Program-made: the position numbers and the translations under genes | Shown: one piece after another, positions 1-6,498 of the stretch | Layout: the number at the start of each line of letters is the position of its first letter | How positions within the stretch are numbered: position 1 is the stretch's first letter | Source of the DNA: Paracoccus sp. (in: a-proteobacteria) | GTDB lineage: Bacteria > Pseudomonadota > Alphaproteobacteria > Rhodobacterales > Rhodobacteraceae | Assembly (NCBI GenBank): GCA_018056045.1 | Contig: JAGPGI010000129.1 | Coordinates: forward strand, 1 to 7,366 | Direction of reading: 5' to 3' | DNA length: 7,366 nucleotides | Notes under the pieces: generated by a model | Seen by the model: only the letters and a program-made list of their open reading frames with translations | Databases searched by the model: none | What the model was told of the DNA's origin: nothing

Positions 1-97
1 CGACATTGGCGATGTTTTCCGAGATATGGCGCAGCCGCTCGGATTGCGAACGCATCCCCGAGGCGGCAAGCTGAACGGCGAAAAGCTTTTCGGTCAT
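1..97 (-). CDS. flgC: Flagellar basal-body rod protein FlgC, 5' end only
   Basis: FlgC is one of the proximal rod subunits of the flagellar basal body; it is exported by the flagellar type III system and assembles in the periplasm. Only the first 32 codons are in the window. They begin MTEKLFAVQLAASGM and continue to a SENIANV stretch, the start of the conserved rod-protein N-terminal motif (a helix ending in N-x-A-N) used by FlgB, FlgC, FlgF and FlgG. The ATG at 97-95 is preceded by a GGAG ribosome site that overlaps the flgB stop codon, so flgC is the second gene of a flgB-flgC operon and is probably translationally coupled. The identity rests on this short N-terminus and on the classical flgBC order. 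The 3' end lies outside the window. Confidence 0.88.
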   Translation of the reverse strand, partial: MTEKLFAVQLAASGMRSQSERLRHISENIANV

Positions 98-108
98 GGC
101 GTGATCTC

Positions 109-495
109 CTAACCGCGACGGCCAAGGCTGGTGCGGATCAGCGACATGGCCGACCGCGTGACCGCCAGCGAGACGTCAAAGTCGCGCCGGGTCTCGGCGA
201 TGCGGATCATCTCCTCCTCCAGCGAGACGGTATTGCCGTTCGGCGCCGGCTCGCCGCCATCATCCACGGCACGCTCGGCGCCGCCCCAGCTTGCACCGGT
301 CAGATGGCCGGGGCGCGTGCCGCGCATCTCGGCCGAGACGCGGGAGCGATAGGTCTCAGCGAAACCGGCCAGATCGCGGGCGCGAAATCCCGGCGTGTCG
401 GCATTGGCCACATTCTGCGCGATCAGTTTCTGGCGTTCGGCCGCATGGGCGGTCAGCGAACTTGCCATGCGCAAGGTTTCGATCCGGTCAAACAT
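109..495 (-). CDS. flgB: Flagellar basal-body rod protein FlgB
   Basis: FlgB is the most membrane-proximal rod subunit and links the MS ring/FliE to the rest of the rod in the periplasm. The protein has 128 residues, normal for FlgB. Its N-terminal helix runs into the signature QNVANADTPGFRARDL (about residues 27-42), the N-x-A-N-x-x-T-P-G-F motif of rod proteins. The C-terminal helix (about 94-126) supplies the second half of the coiled coil typical of axial proteins. There is no signal peptide, as expected for flagellar type III export. The ATG at 495-493 has an AGGAG ribosome site (508-504) eight bases upstream. flgC follows after 11 bases. The gene diverges from fliI across a 98-base intergenic region. 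The middle part (about 50-90) is low-complexity, as is usual for the variable core of FlgB. Confidence 0.93.
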   Translation of the reverse strand: MFDRIETLRMASSLTAHAAERQKLIAQNVANADTPGFRARDLAGFAETYRSRVSAEMRGTRPGHLTGASWGGAERAVDDGGEPAPNGNTVSLEEEMIRIAETRRDFDVSLAVTRSAMSLIRTSLGRRG

Positions 496-593
496 CGAGG
501 CTTCTCCTCAGTTCCGATAAACCGGGTTTTAACCCCAATAGGTTTAGAAACCGTTTCGAGGCACAGGCTCGCCGCGAGAAAAGGGAACTCGGA
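496..593. promoter_or_regulatory. Divergent flgB/fliI intergenic region with palindromes
   Basis: These 98 bases must hold the promoters or translation signals of both flgB (leftward) and fliI (rightward). Two nested inverted repeats are visible: GGGTT-TT-AACCC at 524-535, and TAAACC (518-523) against GGTTTA (541-546). The TTAACCCC at 529-536 resembles a half-site for CtrA (TTAACCAT), a regulator known to control flagellar genes in many alphaproteobacteria. Only one half-site is convincing, so the link to CtrA is an inference. I could not fix a -35/-10 pair or a properly spaced sigma-54 site. Confidence 0.3.
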
Positions 594-1919
594 ATGGATA
601 AAATTCTGTCGATCTCGACCCGGATGCAGCGCGTCCGCATGACCCGCCATTTCGGGCAGGTCAGTGCGATTCGGGCCGGCCTGATCTGGGCCGAAGGCCT
701 GAGCTGGCACGCGTCTATCGGAGATCGTGTTATGTTTTCAATGCGTTCCGGCGACGATCTGGCGGGCGAGATCGTCGCCCTGCAGGCTGAGAAAGTGGCG
801 ATCCTGCCCGAGGGCGCCATGGACGGGCTGTCCATCGGCATGCGGGTGGAACTGATTTTTGCGCCATCTCTGGCGCCGGCCAATTCATGGATCGGGCGAA
901 TCATCGACCCTTTCGGACAGCCGCTGGATGGCCGCCCCCTGCTTGCGGGCGGCGATGAGCGCGGTTTTCGGCCGCCACCGCCGCCCGCCGCCGGGCGCAA
1001 CCGGCTGGGGGGGCGTCTGGATACCGGGCTTGCGGTCTTTGATACGCTGCTGCCCCTGGTGCGCGGTCAGCGGATGGGGCTGTTCGCCGGCTCGGGCGTC
1101 GGCAAGTCGACATTGCTGTCGTCGCTTGCGCGCGGAGTGTCGGCGGATGTCGTGGTGATCGGGCTGATCGGCGAGCGCGGGCGCGAGCTGCGCGAATTCG
1201 TCGAGGAAGTGCTGGGCGAAGAAGGCATGGCGCGGTCCGTCGTCGTGGCCGCCACCTCAGACCAGTCACCCCTGACGCGGCGGCGCTGCGCCTGGGCGGC
1301 AATGACCGTGGCCGAGCATTTCCGCGATCAGGGCAAGCATGTGCTGTTTCTGGCCGATTCGATCACCCGCTTTGCCGAAGCGCATCGCGAAATCGCGCTG
1401 GCGGCCGGCGAAAGTCCAAGCTATCGCGGCTTTCCGCCCTCGACCTCGCAGATGATCATGTCCCTGGCCGAGCGGTCCGGGCCGGGGCCGATCGGATCGG
1501 GCGACATTACCGCGATCTTCAGCGTGCTGGTCGCCGGCTCGGATATGGAGGAGCCGGTCGCCGATATCCTGCGCGGGGTGCTGGACGGCCATGTGGTTCT
1601 GGACCGCGCCATTGCCGAACGGGGCAGGTTTCCTGCGGTGGATGTGCTGCGCTCGGTCTCGCGGTCACTGCCACAGGCGGCCAGCACGCATGAGAATGCG
1701 CTGATCGCGCGGGCGCGCTCGCTTCTGGGGACCTATGCGGAATCCGAGCTGATGATCCGCGCCGGGCTTTATGCCCCCGGCTCGGACGCAAGGCTGGATG
1801 AGGCGGTGCGGATCTTTCCCGGGCTCGACGCATTTTTCACCCGCAAAAGCCCGAATGCGAGGCAAAGCTTTGCGCAGCTCGCCGAAGCGCTGGGGCCGGT
1901 TTCGGCGCGGCCCGGCTAG
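594..1919 (+). CDS. fliI: Flagellum-specific ATPase FliI
   Basis: FliI is the hexameric ATPase of the flagellar type III export apparatus. It works with FliH and FliJ on the cytoplasmic face of the basal body. The 441-residue product is of normal family length. Visible motifs are the Walker A loop AGSGVGKST (165-173), the catalytic-glutamate segment GERGRE (193-198), the Walker B strand VLFLADSITRF (250-260, Asp255) and the alpha/beta ATPase signature PAVDVLRSVSRS (347-358). The N-terminal part (about 25-95) fits the small beta-barrel of F1/FliI ATPases. The reading frame is open back to 291, but the ATG at 594 is preferred because AAGGGA lies seven bases upstream and the more upstream codons run antisense to flgB. 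The protein looks complete. Its stop codon is followed directly, in the same frame, by the remnant of an unrelated regulator gene. Confidence 0.95.
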   Translation: MDKILSISTRMQRVRMTRHFGQVSAIRAGLIWAEGLSWHASIGDRVMFSMRSGDDLAGEIVALQAEKVAILPEGAMDGLSIGMRVELIFAPSLAPANSWIGRIIDPFGQPLDGRPLLAGGDERGFRPPPPPAAGRNRLGGRLDTGLAVFDTLLPLVRGQRMGLFAGSGVGKSTLLSSLARGVSADVVVIGLIGERGRELREFVEEVLGEEGMARSVVVAATSDQSPLTRRRCAWAAMTVAEHFRDQGKHVLFLADSITRFAEAHREIALAAGESPSYRGFPPSTSQMIMSLAERSGPGPIGSGDITAIFSVLVAGSDMEEPVADILRGVLDGHVVLDRAIAERGRFPAVDVLRSVSRSLPQAASTHENALIARARSLLGTYAESELMIRAGLYAPGSDARLDEAVRIFPGLDAFFTRKSPNARQSFAQLAEALGPVSARPG

Positions 1920-1925
1920 GCCAGT

Positions 1926-2409
1926 CAGGATGTGACGCTGCACGGATTCGTTCCTGCCGGGCTGGAGCACGAAGTCATCCCGGTCGGCGAGGCCGGTGTG
2001 GATCATCGACCATGACGAGCTGCGCGAGATCACCTGCAACTTTCCGCATCTGACGCGACTGCCGCGGATGTCGATTGCGATCGATGCGGCGATCCGCCGG
2101 CAATGGCTGGTCGCGGCGGCATCACTGCGTTCGGCGGCGCAACTGGCGCAACTGGCGCATCTGCTCTGCGAACCTTACGTTCGCCTGTCCAGCGTCGGCG
2201 CGGCGCAAAAGCACATCTTTACCCTGCCGCTACTGCAAAAAGAGCCGGCCGATATCCTTGGCTGCAAGCCGATCCATATCAACCGCGCGGATCGCGATCT
2301 GCGCAACGGCGGGCTGATCCGCTGGGTCGGAAACGAGATCGAGCTCGTCGACTGGAGCGGCCTTGTCCGGCTGGCGCATTTCGATCCCAGTTACCTGCGA
2401 CTTGAGCGG
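1926..2409 (+). pseudogene. Degraded Crp/Fnr-family transcriptional regulator
   Basis: Conceptual translation across two frames gives the C-terminal two thirds of an alphaproteobacterial Crp/Fnr-type regulator. The first piece (1926-2000, in the frame of fliI) reads like the end of the cyclic-nucleotide-type sensor domain, with a D-V-T-L-H-G-F motif. The second piece (from 1996, a different frame) carries DELREITCNFPHLTRL, then AHLLCEPYVRL. A winged helix-turn-helix follows (about 2244-2326) with IHINRADRDLRNGGLIRW where intact members read roughly VHVNRTLQELRxxGLIxW, ending in FDPSYLRLER. Damage is clear: the N-terminal 70-80 residues are missing and homology begins within about ten bases of the fliI stop; one base is effectively lost near 1996-2001; and no stop follows LER, the frame running on antisense into the next gene. 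Intact members act on DNA in the cytoplasm; this copy should be non-functional. The assignment is from family memory, not a search. Confidence 0.72.
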
Positions 2410-2545
2410 GCCGCGCATTGGCGTCAGGCTCCGCGCCGGTCTTTGGCACTTCATATCGACGGTGGGCCTTCCGCGTATTTTACCAGGCGCCGGGCGCGGG
2501 CAGATGTCGGCACGCACCCCGTCGAAGCCGTTCCCTTTGTGAATA

Positions 2546-3574
2546 TCATTGCCCGCTGTCGAGCGAGTAATAGATACGAAGCGGCTCATTCCTGCTACGC
2601 GCAAAGAATACCCGCATGCCGCCGGTCCGGGTGCCAGTCGCCTCGTCGACATATTGGATCTGGTCGGTAAAATTGGCGACGAGCTGCCCGGTCGAGCCCC
2701 AACGCAACGGTTGCGCCTGAAACTCAGCCCAGTTCATCAGTGGAATCATGCGCGATCCGGGCGCCCCACCCATCGGGTTCAGCTGGAACACACGTTCAGC
2801 GACGGATTTCTCATCGGGGTAATCATTCATCCGCGCCGTTCTTGTCAGCGACGGGCGCGCGAGTTCGATGAAGCCGGCAATGTCCTTGGCCTGCAGGATC
2901 GAATGCAGGGCCTGATAGGCCTCATAGAGTTCCTTCCGGATGTCGGATTCGGCGCTCAGAACCGTGGTCTGGGACCACGGCACGTCGCCAAGGCCCGGCA
3001 TGCTGACCTGAAATTCACTTGTCAGGCGGTTCGCATATTCGCCCGACACCCCATCCGAGAACTGCATGACGGTCGTCTCGGACTTGAAGCGATTGCTGGC
3101 CGTAACGACCTCATTGCGCAATACCGGCGCCTCTCCGGTCAGCAAAGAGACCGCAGCGGGAACCATGGCCTGTTCCTTTTCGGAATATTGCGCCGTCAGA
3201 ACCGTGGCGCGCGCCGCATAGGCCGAGGAAATCGCGAACTCGACATGCACACCGGAATGGGGCGTGAAGTTGTCCTCGACGTCGTTCGAGGGCTCATATT
3301 CGAAATCCAGACGGTTCACGCCATCCCTGAGAATGGGATGAACCGGATAGGTGAACAGAACCTTTTCGCTCATGCCATCCAGACAAAAGGGGGCGCCGTT
3401 CACGAAAACGCTGACGAGACTGCTCTCGGCGGCAACGGTCGCATTCAAGGGCATCAAATCGGTCACCATTGCTGTCTGGGCCTCCGGTCGTTTTGGCAGG
3501 AGCGCCCCGGCGGACGCCCCCGAAAGTAAGAGCATGAATTTCCTGCGGTCGATCTCAGATTTTCTTCCAGCCAT
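2546..3574 (-). CDS. Tat-exported protein of unknown function; candidate T6SS immunity or partner protein
   Basis: I do not recognise the family of this 342-residue protein. Its N-terminus is a credible twin-arginine signal: D-R-R-K-F-M (residues 9-14), a hydrophobic stretch MLLLSGASAGALL (14-26), then a charged turn and a possible cleavage near AQTA (32-35). That predicts a folded protein delivered to the periplasm. The mature part appears to have a beta-rich first half (about 45-190), a helical segment (about 208-245, around ELYEAYQALHSILQAKDIAG) and a beta-rich end (about 285-340). It has a single cysteine (Cys64) and no further membrane segment. The ATG at 3574-3572 lies inside the previous gene, giving a 20-base overlap and probable translational coupling. 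As last gene of a DUF4123-effector operon it sits where immunity genes usually sit, and periplasmic location would suit protection against a periplasm-acting toxin. That role is inference; it could also be a second exported cargo or a maturation factor. Confidence 0.8.
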   Translation of the reverse strand: MAGRKSEIDRRKFMLLLSGASAGALLPKRPEAQTAMVTDLMPLNATVAAESSLVSVFVNGAPFCLDGMSEKVLFTYPVHPILRDGVNRLDFEYEPSNDVEDNFTPHSGVHVEFAISSAYAARATVLTAQYSEKEQAMVPAAVSLLTGEAPVLRNEVVTASNRFKSETTVMQFSDGVSGEYANRLTSEFQVSMPGLGDVPWSQTTVLSAESDIRKELYEAYQALHSILQAKDIAGFIELARPSLTRTARMNDYPDEKSVAERVFQLNPMGGAPGSRMIPLMNWAEFQAQPLRWGSTGQLVANFTDQIQYVDEATGTRTGGMRVFFARSRNEPLRIYYSLDSGQ

Positions 3575-5312
3575 CTTTCCGCCCTACCGGAGCCATAAGC
3601 TGAACGACATAGTCCGGCTCGCCAAGACTGTTCGAGACCTCGAAGGTTCCGGTGCTTTTGACGCTGCTTGTCATACCGTTCTGGCTTTCGCCACGACGGC
3701 CCCTGCCCGATGCGGTATTTTTCGAGCTGTATCCCGCAGTGGCATAGGCCCGCAGGATGATCCCCTCAAAGTGATAAAGCTTTTCCGTCTGACCGGTCCC
3801 ATTGCTGTTTTCGGTCATCCGGCCACCGAAATGCCAGCCGGTGCTTATCTTGGCGCCGGCAGATGCATGCGCGTCAAAGAACCATGTTTCAAGGTCCAGC
3901 GAGGCCTGAACCGTGATGCTGCCGGTAAACTCGGCCTTGGCCGTATAGATCCGCTTCACCGCGGCAAGTGCGGCCGGGATATCGACCGCATTTCCTATCG
4001 TGATCGGGGCATCATGATCGACCTGGAATGACAGGCTGCCCGATCCCTTGACGGTGATGTCACATTGCGCCGATCCCTTGAGAACCCGTCCGTTTGCCAT
4101 GGCGGCGCGGATCTGCCGGCCGCGGGGAAAGCGTGCCAGAAACAGCTCCAGCAGATCGATGCCGCCGGTTACGGCCGGGGTGAGGGTCACGCCGGCCTTG
4201 CCCAGCTCCAGCAACAGGTCAGGACTGCCCGATTTCGGCGTCAGCCCCATTTTCTCGATATCAAGCTTGAGACCGATATTCAGGCCGATCGAGGTATGTG
4301 CCGTGCTCCGGAGGGGAATGCCCGGGCTGGCGTCGCTGGGCCGGCTTTCATCGGCAAGTGACGACAGGCCGTTCTGCATATCCGCGATGAAATCGAGAAT
4401 CGGGCTTTTGGTCTCGGGCGCACGCGGTCCCTGCATGCCCCCGGGCACGGTCTGCGCCTTGGTTTCGGACGAAAAATCAAGAGTCTGATTGCCGAATTCA
4501 CCCGTCACCTTGCCGCTGATGGTCGCCGACATCGTCGGCATCTGACTTAGGTATATGGCGAAACCGGCTGAACCGGCGACCGAAGCCGAAAGCTGCATAT
4601 GCGGCAGCGGATATACCTTGACGGCGGGATAGCCGTTCGGAATGCATTGCGCATCGGTCGCCGAGGGCAGCTCACGATTGGCATAGGTCGATGCGGTGCA
4701 GAATATCCCGATACAATAAAGCGCGGTCTGCACCTCTGGCGGCAACATGCCGCCATTGAACGCCGGCACCTGAAAAGGTGAGACCACCTTGCGGGTATCC
4801 TCATGGGGGATGCGTTCATTGCGATCCGCGAACCCGGCCGGCCGGATCGCGGGATAAGAGCCATTGCCCATCTTGCACGAGGATCGGACAAGCGTCTGCA
4901 GCTTCACCTCGGCCGAGGGGCGTCCCAGATAGGGGTCCTTGCAGACCATGAACAACGTCTGGGCGGCGTTCTCTTTCGGCGGCCAGTTCACATAACGGCT
5001 GCCATTTGCCTTGTCGGCGATGCGGAAGGTTTTCAGGCAGCAGGGCTGCCCCGGCGCGCAATCGCAGACGGCGCCGCTGCCATTGACGTCGAAGGCGCCT
5101 TCGACCTCTTCGTTGCGAATGGCGTTTGCCTGCTCGACATTGGCATCAAGGCGGCGCTGCACCGTATCGCGCATTTCGCCCGGCGGAAAACTCTCGAGCT
5201 CCACGGGGTCGTTGACCAGACTGTTCAGCATTCCCTCAGGCAGCGGCGTATCCGTTCCGGTGGCCCAAATCCTTGCTTCCTCAGCGTCCATCCCTTGCTC
5301 AAGCTCAGCCAA
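3555..5312 (-). CDS. Cys-rich unknown protein; candidate T6SS effector (DUF4123 cargo)
   Basis: I do not recognise this 585-residue protein. It lies directly downstream of a DUF4123 adaptor gene, the usual position of the adaptor's cognate T6SS effector, so an effector role is inferred from context. Residues 1-75 are acidic and helical. Residues 80-225 hold nine of its ten cysteines (83, 85, 91, 92, 124, 146, 200, 205, 223), including C-D-C-x5-C-C. Residues 225-290 and 410-580 look beta-rich, with an alternating A-x-A-x-A-G-A-K stretch near 481-488 and R-A-Y-A-T-A-G near 521-527. Residues 300-410 are mixed, with an LELFLARFPRGRQIR helix (388-402). No signal peptide or clear membrane segment is seen, compatible with T6SS export. 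The TTG start at 5312 is chosen for its GAGGAG ribosome site six bases upstream; the first ATG (5291) lacks comparable spacing. Resemblance to PAAR-like DUF4280 at 79-126 is too weak to claim. Confidence 0.78.
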   Translation of the reverse strand: MAELEQGMDAEEARIWATGTDTPLPEGMLNSLVNDPVELESFPPGEMRDTVQRRLDANVEQANAIRNEEVEGAFDVNGSGAVCDCAPGQPCCLKTFRIADKANGSRYVNWPPKENAAQTLFMVCKDPYLGRPSAEVKLQTLVRSSCKMGNGSYPAIRPAGFADRNERIPHEDTRKVVSPFQVPAFNGGMLPPEVQTALYCIGIFCTASTYANRELPSATDAQCIPNGYPAVKVYPLPHMQLSASVAGSAGFAIYLSQMPTMSATISGKVTGEFGNQTLDFSSETKAQTVPGGMQGPRAPETKSPILDFIADMQNGLSSLADESRPSDASPGIPLRSTAHTSIGLNIGLKLDIEKMGLTPKSGSPDLLLELGKAGVTLTPAVTGGIDLLELFLARFPRGRQIRAAMANGRVLKGSAQCDITVKGSGSLSFQVDHDAPITIGNAVDIPAALAAVKRIYTAKAEFTGSITVQASLDLETWFFDAHASAGAKISTGWHFGGRMTENSNGTGQTEKLYHFEGIILRAYATAGYSSKNTASGRGRRGESQNGMTSSVKSTGTFEVSNSLGEPDYVVQLMAPVGRKDGWKKI

Positions 5313-5326
5313 TCTCTGCTCCTCTA
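5313..5326 (-). promoter_or_regulatory. Ribosome binding site deciding a TTG start
   Basis: On the minus strand GAGGAG (5324-5319) stands six bases before TTG at 5312-5310. Its first G is the last base of the TAG stop (5326-5324) of the DUF4123 gene. This near-ideal spacing supports the rare TTG start and suggests that ribosomes finishing the adaptor reinitiate on the effector gene. Confidence 0.65.
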
Positions 5327-6484
5327 ACCCTTAACCAGACTGCGCCGGGCATTCTGTCCCAGCGTCGTGGCGATCCATTTCAGCAGCATATCCTTGCGCT
5401 GGAACGCCAGATCATTGCCCGCGAGAATGCGCGCGGCCTCTGCATGCTCCCTGTAAAAATTGGCGCCGAAGAACAGGACCGCGCGCGCCAGCGCCGAAAC
5501 CTGCGCCTTGGAGGTCATCCCGAACCGCTCGCCGACCTCGATTGCCGAAAGCGCCGCCGCGTTGCAGGCAGCAAGGCCATGTTCCCGCCCGGCCGCCGCC
5601 GCCAGCTTGCGGGCGATGCGCAGGGCAAAGCGCCGCCGGTTCAGCAGGTTGAAACGCTCCAGCTCGCTGGCATCGATGCGAAAGTTTCCGGTGATGATCT
5701 TGGCTTGCGGCGGCCGATAGACGGCCAGCCGTCCGGGCGCCGGGGACATGTCCGGATTGTCGGCGGATCTCGGCAGATAGAAGGCATCGACGACGGCGGA
5801 AATGGCCGCAAGATGACCGGGCTTCAGGGCCTCGGTCATGTCCATGAACACGCGCGGATCATAGAAGCGGAAATAGACCGCCGCATCGCGATCCGGAAGC
5901 CATGCCAGCGTGAAGCGCCGGAAATGGCGGCGCAGCTCTTCGGCGGATTTATCCGACGCGAACAGGATGCCGCCGTGGCGTTCTTCCGGCAATGCCTTGA
6001 AGCGCAGCGGTATTTCTTCACCCTGCACCATGCGCACGAGCCACGGCGCCGCGGCCTGCTTTTGGGGGTCCGGTGTCGTGTAAAGACAGGCCGAGCGGTC
6101 AGGCCGGCTTTTCATCAGCGGCAGGATCTCTGGCCAGGCGACCGCGTCGATGATCGCCCAAACCGGCTGTCGAAGCTGCCAAAGCTCGGCCCACGGGATT
6201 TCGGGCCACTTTGCCAAAGCCTTTTCCGCGCCGCCGGATCCGGCCTCGGCAAAAAGGATGTGCAGCCGCTGCCCGGGGCGTCTGGCGGCGAGCGCCTGAA
6301 GCCTGTCGACAGGGGCATCCTGCGCATCGACCGGCTCGAACAGCCGCAATGTCGCGGGGGCAAGCGCCTCGGCCAGATGCGCCTCGAACTCGACATGATC
6401 CTCGACGCGCATCTGCGCCCAACCGGCGCGCAGGCCGTGTTCAGTGCTGGAGGTCTGAAACCGCGCCGTCAGCGAATGTGTCAC
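5324..6484 (-). CDS. DUF4123 family protein, T6SS effector adaptor/chaperone
   Basis: DUF4123 proteins (the Tap/TEC group) are cytoplasmic adaptors that bind one T6SS effector and help load it on its VgrG spike. They are usually encoded just upstream of that effector, as here. From the GTG at 6484 the product has 386 residues. The DUF4123 core spans about 108-225: it opens with V-W-A-I-I-D-A (108-114), continues through LYTTPDPQKQAAAPWLVRM (134-152) and an AEELRRHFRRF helix (181-191), and closes with the hallmark YFRFYDPRVF (204-213). Residues 270-386 form a helical tail with FGMTSKAQVSALARAVLFFG (321-340), typical of the family. The N-terminal 105 residues are an extension I cannot assign. 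The frame is open upstream to an ATG at 6616. The GTG at 6484 is preferred for its GAGGGGG ribosome site seven bases upstream; an internal ATG at 6412 has a poorer site. No vgrG precedes it in the window. Confidence 0.85.
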   Translation of the reverse strand: MTHSLTARFQTSSTEHGLRAGWAQMRVEDHVEFEAHLAEALAPATLRLFEPVDAQDAPVDRLQALAARRPGQRLHILFAEAGSGGAEKALAKWPEIPWAELWQLRQPVWAIIDAVAWPEILPLMKSRPDRSACLYTTPDPQKQAAAPWLVRMVQGEEIPLRFKALPEERHGGILFASDKSAEELRRHFRRFTLAWLPDRDAAVYFRFYDPRVFMDMTEALKPGHLAAISAVVDAFYLPRSADNPDMSPAPGRLAVYRPPQAKIITGNFRIDASELERFNLLNRRRFALRIARKLAAAAGREHGLAACNAAALSAIEVGERFGMTSKAQVSALARAVLFFGANFYREHAEAARILAGNDLAFQRKDMLLKWIATTLGQNARRSLVKG

Positions 6485-6498
6485 GTCGCGACCCCCTC
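6485..6498 (-). promoter_or_regulatory. Ribosome binding site for the DUF4123 gene
   Basis: On the minus strand GAGGGGG (6498-6492) precedes GTG (6484-6482) by seven bases. It is the best ribosome site near the candidate starts of the adaptor gene (6616, 6484, 6412) and is the reason for choosing the GTG. Confidence 0.5.

Noticed and set aside
560..572. Sigma-54 promoter before fliI (GGCAC followed by TCGC)
   Set aside because: The GG and GC dinucleotides are separated by nine bases instead of the required ten, and the -12 element is TCGC rather than TTGC.
291..593. N-terminal extension of FliI to position 291
   Set aside because: The extra residues run antisense to flgB and have no FliI character; the start at 594 has a good ribosome site and gives the normal family length.
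1996..2670. Treating the regulator remnant as an intact 224-residue gene starting at 1996
   Set aside because: A start there would lack the sensor domain, homology continues upstream in another frame, and the C-terminal 85 residues are antisense to the next gene.
2549..3529. Plus-strand open frame of 326 codons
   Set aside because: It is antisense to the gene with the Tat signal, has no recognisable domain or ribosome site, and has shadow-type composition.
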